From assembly GCA_026193155.1 (NCBI GenBank), contig JAPHSI010000254.1, positions 1 through 7,766 of the forward strand: 7,766 nt of DNA, read 5' to 3'. Source of the DNA: Sulfurimonadaceae bacterium. GTDB taxonomy: Bacteria > Campylobacterota > Campylobacteria > Campylobacterales > Sulfurimonadaceae. Positions 1 through 6,048 of this stretch are shown here, piece by piece (position 1 is the first letter of the stretch; every line of letters begins with the position of its first letter). The position numbers were made by a program, and so were the translations under genes. Under the pieces are notes generated by a model, which worked only from the letters and a program-made list of their open reading frames with translations, was not told the origin of the DNA and did not search any database.

Positions 1-681
1 AAAATAGATGAAATAAGAGCTGAATATGTTCAAAATCTTCTTTTTACTTCCAATATATTTGAGGGAGCAGCAAAAGAAGATTTTAATCTTGAAAAAATTG
101 TTAAACATATTAAAGAAGAAATAAATCTTGATATAAATGTTGATATATTAAGTGGTCTGGATTATGAAGAACTTTTTGAAAAAATGAACTCTGTATTGAA
201 AAAATCTTATGATGATAAAATGGGTGTTCTTGAGCGTGAAGTTCAGAGTGAGGTAGCACGTGAGTTGTATTTAAAAGAGTTAGATTCTGCTTGGCGTGAG
301 CATTTGTATGCTATGGATAATATGAAGACAGGTATCCGTCTTCGTGCTTACAATCAAAAAGATCCTTTAGTTGAATACAAAAAAGAAAGTTTTAACCTTT
401 TTGGCGAACTTATTAATGATATTAAATTTAATACTATTAAAACTCTTCAGATTATTCAGTTTAGAATGGAGTCAGCCGAGGATGAAGCAAAAAGAATGGC
501 TGAACAACTTGAACTTCAAAGAAAAGTGAATGAAGCTGCAATAAAACTGAGTACTCAAGATGATGAATCTTCTGTTCAAAAAAAACCTGCAAGAAATGAA
601 CCTTGTCCTTGTGGAAGTGGAAAAAAATATAAGCAATGCTGTGGTAAAAGTGGTCCAAAAAAAGGAGCATTTGCTTCTTGA
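1..681 (+). CDS. secA: SecA preprotein translocase ATPase, C-terminal 226 residues (5' end outside window)
   Basis: SecA is the ATPase motor that pushes unfolded preproteins through SecYEG at the inner membrane. The window opens in frame inside the gene and keeps 226 codons before the TGA. Seen in the fragment: helical wing/scaffold sequence (YVQNLLF, AAKEDFN), then the strongly conserved helical scaffold segment at fragment residues about 92-133 (LDSAWREHLYAMDNMKTGIR, followed by LRAYNQKDPLVEYKKESFNLF). A charged, Glu/Lys-rich linker covers about 156-198. The C-terminal zinc-binding tail has Cys at 202, 204, 213 and 214 (CPCGSGKKYKQCC). This is the CxCx8CC form; E. coli has Cys-His as the last pair. 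The tail is the known SecB/ribosome contact site in other SecA proteins. An ATG at 184 is internal to the gene and is not a start. The gene is intact to its normal end and overlaps the next gene by 4 nt, so the two are probably co-transcribed. The identification is secure. Confidence 0.97.
   Translation, partial: KIDEIRAEYVQNLLFTSNIFEGAAKEDFNLEKIVKHIKEEINLDINVDILSGLDYEELFEKMNSVLKKSYDDKMGVLEREVQSEVARELYLKELDSAWREHLYAMDNMKTGIRLRAYNQKDPLVEYKKESFNLFGELINDIKFNTIKTLQIIQFRMESAEDEAKRMAEQLELQRKVNEAAIKLSTQDDESSVQKKPARNEPCPCGSGKKYKQCCGKSGPKKGAFAS
660..666 (+). promoter_or_regulatory. Shine-Dalgarno site for the TTG-started permease gene
   Basis: AAAGGAG lies inside the last secA codons, with 11 nt between its end and the TTG at 678. 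It is the best ribosome-binding sequence near the junction. It supports the TTG start, since the next in-frame ATG would cut into the first membrane helix. Ribosomes terminating on secA could re-initiate here. Confidence 0.6.
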
Positions 682-1880
682 AAAATAAGTTAATCCCATA
701 TTTAGTTAAAAGATTTTTAAGGTTTGATAAGGATCAGCCTTTTATCTTTTTATCTGCCATGCTTGCTTTTTTAGGTATATCATTAGGTGTTATGGTTTTA
801 ATAGTAGCAATGGCGCTTATGAATGGTTTTGACGGAGAATTTAAGAAAAAATTAACTGTTATGAACTATCCTCTGACAGTTCTACCGAAATTTTATGGTG
901 CAACAAATGAAAATCTTCTTTTGGACTTGGAGTTAAAGTTTCCTGACTTAAAGTTTAGTCCATATGTCCAATCCGCCGTGATGGCAAGAAGTGGTGTTAA
1001 GCTAGAAGGTGGATATATCTTTGGTGTAAATTTTGATGACGAAGCAAAAGTCAATAAGATATTACAAAAAGCAATCAAAAATGCAAATATAGAAAAATTT
1101 GATGTACTTGTTGGAAAAAGTTTAAAAGATGAGTTTAACTTATTTTTAGATGATAAGCTAATGTATATTTTTACGAGTGCGGAACCTGGCGGATTATCTG
1201 TTACACCGAGAATAAAGAGATTTGAAGTTAAAGGCGTATTTGATTCAGGGTTGACTGCTTATGATAAAGCATATAGTTATACGACTTTAGAATCACTACA
1301 AAAACTTTTAAGAATCCCATCAAACCAATATGATGGTATACATATTTTTTCAGAAAATCCACATAAAGATATTAAAAAAATAAAAAGTATATTACCTCCA
1401 AATGTGACTATAAAAGGTTGGTGGGAAGATAATGTTAATTTTTTTGCAGCACTTGAGTTAGAAAAAGTTTCTTTATTTATTGTTTTAATGCTAATAATTT
1501 TAATTGCAGCTATAAATATAATCTCGTCACTACTTATGACTGTTATGAATAGAAGAAGTGATATAGCTTTATTGATGTCTTTGGGTACTACAAAAACTGA
1601 AATAAAAAAGATATTTTTGTACCTAGGTATTGTAATTGGTATTAGTGGAATTTTTGCAGGAATAATACTTGGATTAAGCGGTATGTGGGTACTTTCAACA
1701 TTTGATATCGTTTCATTACCTAAAGATGTGTATCCGACAACAACCCTTCCTCTTGACTTGAGTTTAAAAGATTTCCTTTTAATTACATCTGGAGCTTTTG
1801 TTATAGTTATCGCTTCTTCATATTACCCTGCAAAAAAAGCAAGTGAAGTTGATATATTAACTGTTTTAAGAAACGAATAA
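678..1880 (+). CDS. LolC/LolE/FtsX-family ABC transporter permease (lipoprotein-release type), TTG start
   Basis: This 400-residue inner-membrane permease is of the type that, with the LolD ATPase, extracts outer-membrane lipoproteins from the inner membrane and passes them to LolA. The topology fits: one hydrophobic helix near residues 23-48, a large periplasmic domain at about 49-264, and three C-terminal helices near 265-290, 312-340 and 366-383. Family hallmarks are visible: the N-terminal LVKRFLR and GISLGVMVLIVAMALMNGF, the cytoplasmic coupling segment after helix 2 (NRRSDIALLMSLGTTKTEIK), and the closing YPAKKASEVDILTVLRNE. The length matches LolC/E (about 400). The start is TTG, sharing TTGA with the secA stop; AAAGGAG upstream supports it, and no ATG occurs before residue 28. 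No ATPase gene adjoins it, so the LolD partner must lie elsewhere, and the single permease could act as a LolF-like homodimer. Family membership is clear; lipoprotein release as the exact substrate role is inferred. Confidence 0.88.
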   Translation: MKNKLIPYLVKRFLRFDKDQPFIFLSAMLAFLGISLGVMVLIVAMALMNGFDGEFKKKLTVMNYPLTVLPKFYGATNENLLLDLELKFPDLKFSPYVQSAVMARSGVKLEGGYIFGVNFDDEAKVNKILQKAIKNANIEKFDVLVGKSLKDEFNLFLDDKLMYIFTSAEPGGLSVTPRIKRFEVKGVFDSGLTAYDKAYSYTTLESLQKLLRIPSNQYDGIHIFSENPHKDIKKIKSILPPNVTIKGWWEDNVNFFAALELEKVSLFIVLMLIILIAAINIISSLLMTVMNRRSDIALLMSLGTTKTEIKKIFLYLGIVIGISGIFAGIILGLSGMWVLSTFDIVSLPKDVYPTTTLPLDLSLKDFLLITSGAFVIVIASSYYPAKKASEVDILTVLRNE

Positions 1881-1900
1881 GTTTTATATCAGTGGATTTA

Positions 1901-4900
1901 TTAGTTAAAGATATTAAAAGGTAGGAGTAGGGTTCTTTTTATTATATTTAGCGGTGCAACAATTATATCTTTTGCCAACATAGATTCTATGTTTGGATCG
2001 CTAAGTTTTCCATCTAGCTTTACAGTTGTTGAAATACTATCCTTATCAAACAATATATATCCTACAACCGGAATTTTTGACGCTTCACTGGCTAAATCAG
2101 TTTTTAAATTTAGTTCCATATCTATAAAATCATCTTTTATACTGGTTTTCCCGTGTCCCAATATATCAAGTTCTTTAGAGTCTAAAAAAATGTCACTTAT
2201 ATTATAAACAGTGTCTTTGTATGAAAATTTCATATATGCTGCTTTTGCATAAAGACCTTTTGTGTTATATGAAGGGAGTGAAAAAGTAACTAGAGATGGA
2301 ATAGTGTTTACAAATGCCAAAACATTATTTAAAAGTCTAAACTCTCTAATTGTTGTGTCTTTCATAAATAACACACCTTCAAATTTATCTATATCTCCTT
2401 TTATAGAGAAGTCAAGTGATCCACCTTTAAATCTAGAGAGAGCAAAAAGATTCTCCATAAACAAGCTATTAAAACCGGAGCCATAAAGATGAAACTGTTT
2501 TTGTTTATATTTAAACCCAGCTTCTGCATCAGCATGTTTAATTTGAGCTGTTATTATATTATTTGAATATTGAAACTCAATATTATCTGCCAATACTCGT
2601 CTTTCATCACTTAAAAAAATGTATGAATTATCCAGAGACAAAGATATATAGGAATCTGAAGGTTTTTCATTTGTGCTGTTTATTTTGTTTGTTAGATCTA
2701 TTATTCTGTTGAGATTTATACCTACATTATCTCCGATTATACCAATAACACCGTTTGAAATACTGATATCAAGTTTATTGTTTAGAGATATTAGCGTGTC
2801 ATTATTATTGTTTACTTGACCTTTTATTATGTAATTAGAAATAGGCTTTTCATTAATGTGTAAAAACTTATATTTGTAGTCAATGTTTGCTAAAAATTTA
2901 ATATTTTTTTCATTTTTTCTTTTATAAATAGAGAATTTTCCACTATCTATTTGATATTTACTTAAAAAAGGAGAGTAAGGCTTTAGTTTATCTAATGCAT
3001 TAAATGCTATTACCCATTGTTCTGGTGTTATAAAAGCAGATATATTTAAACTTGAAGCATTTATTACAAACTGTTCATTTGTTGATTTTATATTAAAATC
3101 AATATTATTGTTCTTTTTGAATATTTTTCCAAGAGCATCATTTTTGAAATTTAATTTATTTAAACGTAAATAACCATCTTTATCATTAAATGAATAGCTT
3201 ACGTTAAAACCAGTAGTTAAAAGGTTTTCAATTTCTGCTTTGGAACTTTTTGCATGAATTGAGCCGTTATTGTATTCAACATTTAATTTTTTTATTTTAA
3301 TATTTTGTTTATTGGCAGTTAAGTTGATTATTCCTTTTGAAAGAAAGATTATTTTATTGTTTTCGTAAATAGCTCTTAAGGGAGCATTAGATTGAGCTAA
3401 TTTAAAATCATCATATTTAAATTTTATTAAATCAACATCTAAGTCAAACTTTATTTTTTTTAAATTTGCACTACCTGAAATATATGCAGTTAATAAATTG
3501 TCTACTGATATCTCAGCAGTTGGTATTTGTGCTGTAAGTTTATCTAAATTAAAGGGGATGCTTAATGCCTCAAGTTCAACATTTTGTTTGTTTAATAACC
3601 ATTTAGAGTTTGCTAGTTCTACTTTATCTTGCTCTGGCGATATTAAATATTTGACATTAAGTGGACTCTTATTTGTGTTTAGTTTTAATTCTTCCCCAAA
3701 AGACAATTTCTTAAGAGCAAAGTCTATAGTTCCATGACCACTTTTTAAATCTAAATTAGCATTAACATCAGCAGTCGCAATATTTTTATACTTTGCAGAC
3801 ATTTTTGGAATATTTACATCAAAATTATGAAGTTCAACTAAAGTATCGCTTAAATCTAAGTCCAGTCCCAAATAGTTAAAATTAGCTTTGTTGGTATAAA
3901 AAGTACCTTTGGCATCTACGTCAAGTGATATTAGATTAATAGACAATATTAAATTTGTATCCATGTATCCACTTTTTTGTAGAAATGGAAGCTTAATCTT
4001 ATAGTGGTTAAGTAGATTTTTTAAATTTTTATCTACTATTCCATCAAACAATAGATGAAGTGTAAGAATTTCCTGTGGTTTGGTAAAGTCTATTCTTAGC
4101 CAGCTAGCATCTAGATTAAAATCATAAGTTTTTGAATCATTGGGAAGTATAAAAAGAACTCCGTCTTTAAAAAATAGATCCGTATATTTTGTTTTAATAG
4201 AATCTAGTTTTTGATCATAAGTATATTCCAAAGAATTTGCAATACCATAAGCATAAAAGTTTTTTAGTGCTTCATTGGCTTTATCATATTCAATAAAGCC
4301 ATAGGCTTGTTTAAGATCTAGTCCATCCATGTTTATCGCAGTATCAACCCAATATATAACTCTTGGATCCATATTTAATATTGAAACCAAATAGCTAGTA
4401 CTTGGAATAGTTTTGTTAGACTTTATTGTATAATCTAATCTTTTTGTATCGGATTTTGCATATATATTTACAGATAAATCATCTTTAATATCTATCTTTG
4501 AATCTAAAAATAGTTTGTTCTTTTTTGAATCTAGGATAATATTAGCATCAAAATGTACGTCTTTATTAAAATAGTTGAATTTGTCAACACTAATATTAAT
4601 ATACTCATCTCCAGTATGTATATTTGTATTGATGTACATCTTTTTTGATTTTATTTCTATATTTCCACCGGAACTATCCGTATATCTCAAGTTAGCTACT
4701 ATATCATCATATCTTATTTTATCTATCACTATAGATTCAGTAATTATTGGTAAAAAAACTATTTTATTGAGATACGAAACGATGTCATTTTTTGAAATAT
4801 TTGTCTTTGAAGGTGAATCACTTTTCGAAATATTGATTTCTTTTATATGAATATTTAATTTTTCATTCCATTTTATGTATAATTTGCTTATTCTTACAGA

Positions 4901-5041
4901 GTTAAAATCAATATTTTTAAGATGTAATCCAGAACTTAAAAGTAAAAACGTTATAGAAAGTGTCAATAAAATGAATATAAAAAAGCTAACAATACTAAAA
5001 TATAGTTTTGAGATACTATTGATTATAAGTTTATCTTTCAT
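1901..5041 (-). CDS. AsmA/YhdP-like (DUF3971 plus AsmA C-terminal domain) membrane-anchored periplasmic protein
   Basis: This 1046-residue protein has one N-terminal transmembrane helix (about residues 14-37) and then a very long, beta-rich, Lys/Asn/Asp/Ser-rich periplasmic part. The stretch at about 225-410 resembles the DUF3971 region of YhdP-type proteins. The last ~180 residues form an AsmA-like C-terminal domain: LLNNVLAFVNTIPSLVTFSL from 903, then ELDILGHGKTSI, MELNLKTDL, VGYILFDKDS, KLDGKLSDPNIES and a hydrophobic end. Proteins of this superfamily (YhdP, TamB, YdbH in E. coli) are long beta-groove bridges implicated in phospholipid movement from inner to outer membrane; that role here is inferred. 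The ATG at 5041 is preceded on its strand by AGG six bases upstream. The gene converges on the permease gene with 20 bp between them, and its first 24 codons overlap mltG on the opposite strand. Repeated beta-strand patterns make exact domain borders uncertain. Orthology to YhdP specifically, rather than to another AsmA-like protein, is not established. Confidence 0.85.
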   Translation of the reverse strand: MKDKLIINSISKLYFSIVSFFIFILLTLSITFLLLSSGLHLKNIDFNSVRISKLYIKWNEKLNIHIKEINISKSDSPSKTNISKNDIVSYLNKIVFLPIITESIVIDKIRYDDIVANLRYTDSSGGNIEIKSKKMYINTNIHTGDEYINISVDKFNYFNKDVHFDANIILDSKKNKLFLDSKIDIKDDLSVNIYAKSDTKRLDYTIKSNKTIPSTSYLVSILNMDPRVIYWVDTAINMDGLDLKQAYGFIEYDKANEALKNFYAYGIANSLEYTYDQKLDSIKTKYTDLFFKDGVLFILPNDSKTYDFNLDASWLRIDFTKPQEILTLHLLFDGIVDKNLKNLLNHYKIKLPFLQKSGYMDTNLILSINLISLDVDAKGTFYTNKANFNYLGLDLDLSDTLVELHNFDVNIPKMSAKYKNIATADVNANLDLKSGHGTIDFALKKLSFGEELKLNTNKSPLNVKYLISPEQDKVELANSKWLLNKQNVELEALSIPFNLDKLTAQIPTAEISVDNLLTAYISGSANLKKIKFDLDVDLIKFKYDDFKLAQSNAPLRAIYENNKIIFLSKGIINLTANKQNIKIKKLNVEYNNGSIHAKSSKAEIENLLTTGFNVSYSFNDKDGYLRLNKLNFKNDALGKIFKKNNNIDFNIKSTNEQFVINASSLNISAFITPEQWVIAFNALDKLKPYSPFLSKYQIDSGKFSIYKRKNEKNIKFLANIDYKYKFLHINEKPISNYIIKGQVNNNNDTLISLNNKLDISISNGVIGIIGDNVGINLNRIIDLTNKINSTNEKPSDSYISLSLDNSYIFLSDERRVLADNIEFQYSNNIITAQIKHADAEAGFKYKQKQFHLYGSGFNSLFMENLFALSRFKGGSLDFSIKGDIDKFEGVLFMKDTTIREFRLLNNVLAFVNTIPSLVTFSLPSYNTKGLYAKAAYMKFSYKDTVYNISDIFLDSKELDILGHGKTSIKDDFIDMELNLKTDLASEASKIPVVGYILFDKDSISTTVKLDGKLSDPNIESMLAKDIIVAPLNIIKRTLLLPFNIFN
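4878..4883 (+). promoter_or_regulatory. Candidate -10 promoter element for mltG, inside the AsmA-like gene
   Basis: A perfect TATAAT on the plus strand, with no recognisable -35 at 17 bp spacing (TTAATT at 4855-4860). Transcription would start near 4890, giving a leader of about 80 nt before the ATG at 4971. The upstream ATG at 4875 directly abuts this hexamer and would lie upstream of the transcript start, which argues against 4875 as the mltG start. Chance occurrence is possible in this base composition. Confidence 0.4.
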
Positions 5042-5915
5042 TTATTACCTAAGTCAGCCTGTTGAGTCAAAAAAAATTGTTTATATTCCAAATGGTTCAA
5101 TAAACAAGATTATATCACATTTGTCAGTAAATAATTATGATTTGTCCAAACTTGATTCTTTACTGCTTAGAGTTATAGGCTCTCCCCAAAGTGGTTGGAT
5201 TGATGTTGGTGTAAAAAGTCTTAGCAGAGCTGATTTCTTATATAAACTAACAACCGCAAAAGCAGCAATGACCAGTATTACGCTTATTCCAGGTGAAACA
5301 ACACATATATTTTTAGACCAACTTGCTATAAACCTAAAATTAGATAGAGAAGTCCTTCAACAAATGTATGAAAAATACACACCAATAAAAGAAGGTGCTT
5401 TTGTTCCTGATACATATAAGATACCTATAGGAATAAGTGAACAAATGCTTGTAAAATTACTTCTTAGCGAGTCAAAAAAGCAAATGCAAAAACTATCTAA
5501 TAAGCTATTTGGAACATATAATGAAAAAAAATGGTTTCATTTTGTAGCAGTTGCTTCTGTGATTCAAAAGGAATCCGCAAATAATAAAGAGATGCCTCTA
5601 GTGTCTTCTGTAATTTATAATAGAATAAAAAAAGGTATGAGATTACAAATGGATGGAACTTTAAACTATGGAAAGTACTCACATGTTAGAGTTTCAGCCA
5701 AGCGAATACGCAATGATAATAGTCAGTATAATACCTATAAAAACTTCGGTGTACCCGCTATTCCAGTCTGTAATGTAGGCTTTGAAGCTATAAAAGCAGC
5801 AGTCTTTCCGGCTAAAACAAACTATCTTTATTTTATGAAATCTAAGAATGGTGAACATGATTTTTCATGTAACTATTCTACACATTTAAGCAATATAAAG
5901 CGTGCTACAAAATGA
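4971..5915 (+). CDS. mltG: Endolytic murein transglycosylase MltG (YceG-like)
   Basis: MltG cleaves nascent peptidoglycan strands within the chain at the outer face of the inner membrane and is thought to end glycan polymerisation. From the ATG at 4971 it is 314 residues, close to the family norm (about 340). It has an N-terminal membrane helix (about 11-28), a LysM-like region containing LIPGETTHIFLDQLA, then EGAFVPDTYKIP. The catalytic segment is VASVIQKES, whose Glu (residue 201, codon at 5571) matches the essential Glu of E. coli MltG. Further motifs are VIYNRIKKGMRLQMDGTLNYG (split across the active cleft), YNTYKNFGVPAIPVCNVG and the closing HDFSCNYSTH. The usual LPPGPI turn reads VPAIPV here. 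The reading frame is open back to an ATG at 4875, but the extra 32 residues are not MltG-like and precede the membrane helix. A TTG at 5019 would shorten the helix. The Shine-Dalgarno before 4971 is weak (GAAAG, 10 nt away). It is divergent from and overlaps the AsmA-like gene. Confidence 0.93.
   Translation: MNIKKLTILKYSFEILLIISLSFIYYLSQPVESKKIVYIPNGSINKIISHLSVNNYDLSKLDSLLLRVIGSPQSGWIDVGVKSLSRADFLYKLTTAKAAMTSITLIPGETTHIFLDQLAINLKLDREVLQQMYEKYTPIKEGAFVPDTYKIPIGISEQMLVKLLLSESKKQMQKLSNKLFGTYNEKKWFHFVAVASVIQKESANNKEMPLVSSVIYNRIKKGMRLQMDGTLNYGKYSHVRVSAKRIRNDNSQYNTYKNFGVPAIPVCNVGFEAIKAAVFPAKTNYLYFMKSKNGEHDFSCNYSTHLSNIKRATK
5109..5114 (-). promoter_or_regulatory. Candidate extended -10 promoter for the AsmA-like gene, inside mltG
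   Basis: Read on the minus strand this is a perfect TATAAT preceded by TGA, so the full element TGnTATAAT is present. No good -35 lies 16-18 bp upstream, which is usual for extended -10 promoters and for Campylobacterota sigma-70 promoters. Transcription would begin near 5102, leaving a leader of about 60 nt before the ATG at 5041. In an AT-rich genome TATAAT occurs by chance, so the extended element and the position are the main support. Confidence 0.45.
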
Positions 5916-5971
5916 AACATATAGACTAAATAAATTCATCTTTACAATTTTTGATGACTGTTATTAGATTA

Positions 5972-6013
5972 AACTTAGTATGATTTGTGTTACATATCCG
6001 TAAGTTATATAAA
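5972..6013 (+). promoter_or_regulatory. Candidate icd promoter region with imperfect dyad symmetry
   Basis: The 133-bp gap between mltG and icd (5916-6048) is the only sizeable non-coding stretch and holds no credible small gene. Two -10 candidates occur on the plus strand: TATGAT at 5979-5984 (start near 5991, leader about 58 nt) and TATAAA at 6008-6013, with a poor TTGTGT 17 bp upstream at 5985-5990. An imperfect dyad covers them: AACTTA (5972-5977) with TAAGTT (6001-6006), and inside it TATG (5979-5982) with CATA (5993-5996). The dyad could be a repressor or activator site, or chance. Which -10 is used cannot be decided from sequence. Confidence 0.4.
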
Positions 6014-6030
6014 CTTTAGGAATAAAATTA

Positions 6031-6043
6031 CCTTATTAAGGAA
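6031..6043 (+). promoter_or_regulatory. icd ribosome binding site overlapping a short palindrome
   Basis: AAGGAA at 6038-6043 lies 5 nt before the ATG at 6049 and is a good Shine-Dalgarno, fixing the icd start. It forms the right half of a perfect 11-bp palindrome CCTTA-T-TAAGG (6031-6041). The arms are too close to make a stable hairpin on their own, but CCTT could transiently pair with the AAGG of the site. Confidence 0.7.
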
Positions 6044-6048
6044 CTAAT

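Noticed and set aside
461..1078. Minus-strand open frames within secA and the permease gene
   Set aside because: They are antisense to clearly conserved coding sequence, with low-complexity Phe/His/Ser-rich translations typical of shadow frames.
1882..1919. TTTTATATC ... GATATTAAAA inverted repeat between the convergent genes, as a bidirectional terminator
   Set aside because: The arms are entirely AT apart from one pair, contain a bulge, enclose a 19-nt loop, and no U-tract follows on the plus strand. Too weak to annotate.
1989..4850. Several plus-strand open frames of 70-90 codons inside the AsmA-like gene
   Set aside because: They are antisense shadows of a long coherent minus-strand protein and show no domain character of their own.
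5042..5070. TTGACT (5065-5070, minus) with TAATAA (5042-5047, minus) at 17 bp spacing as a promoter for the AsmA-like gene
   Set aside because: The -35 match is good, but transcription would start at or inside the coding region past the ATG at 5041, so it cannot supply the start codon. The TGnTATAAT at 5109-5114 fits better.
5912..5929. Tiny open frame beginning at the ATG overlapping the mltG stop
   Set aside because: It encodes only five residues before TAA and has no supporting ribosome binding site.
5936..5957. TCATC ... GATGA stem after mltG as a terminator
   Set aside because: Five base pairs with a 12-nt loop and no U-tract directly after the stem; not a credible intrinsic terminator.
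5941..5970. TTTACA (5941-5946) with TTAGAT or TAGATT as an icd promoter
   Set aside because: The -35 is good but the -10 matches are only 3-4 of 6. The downstream TATGAT and TATAAA are better.
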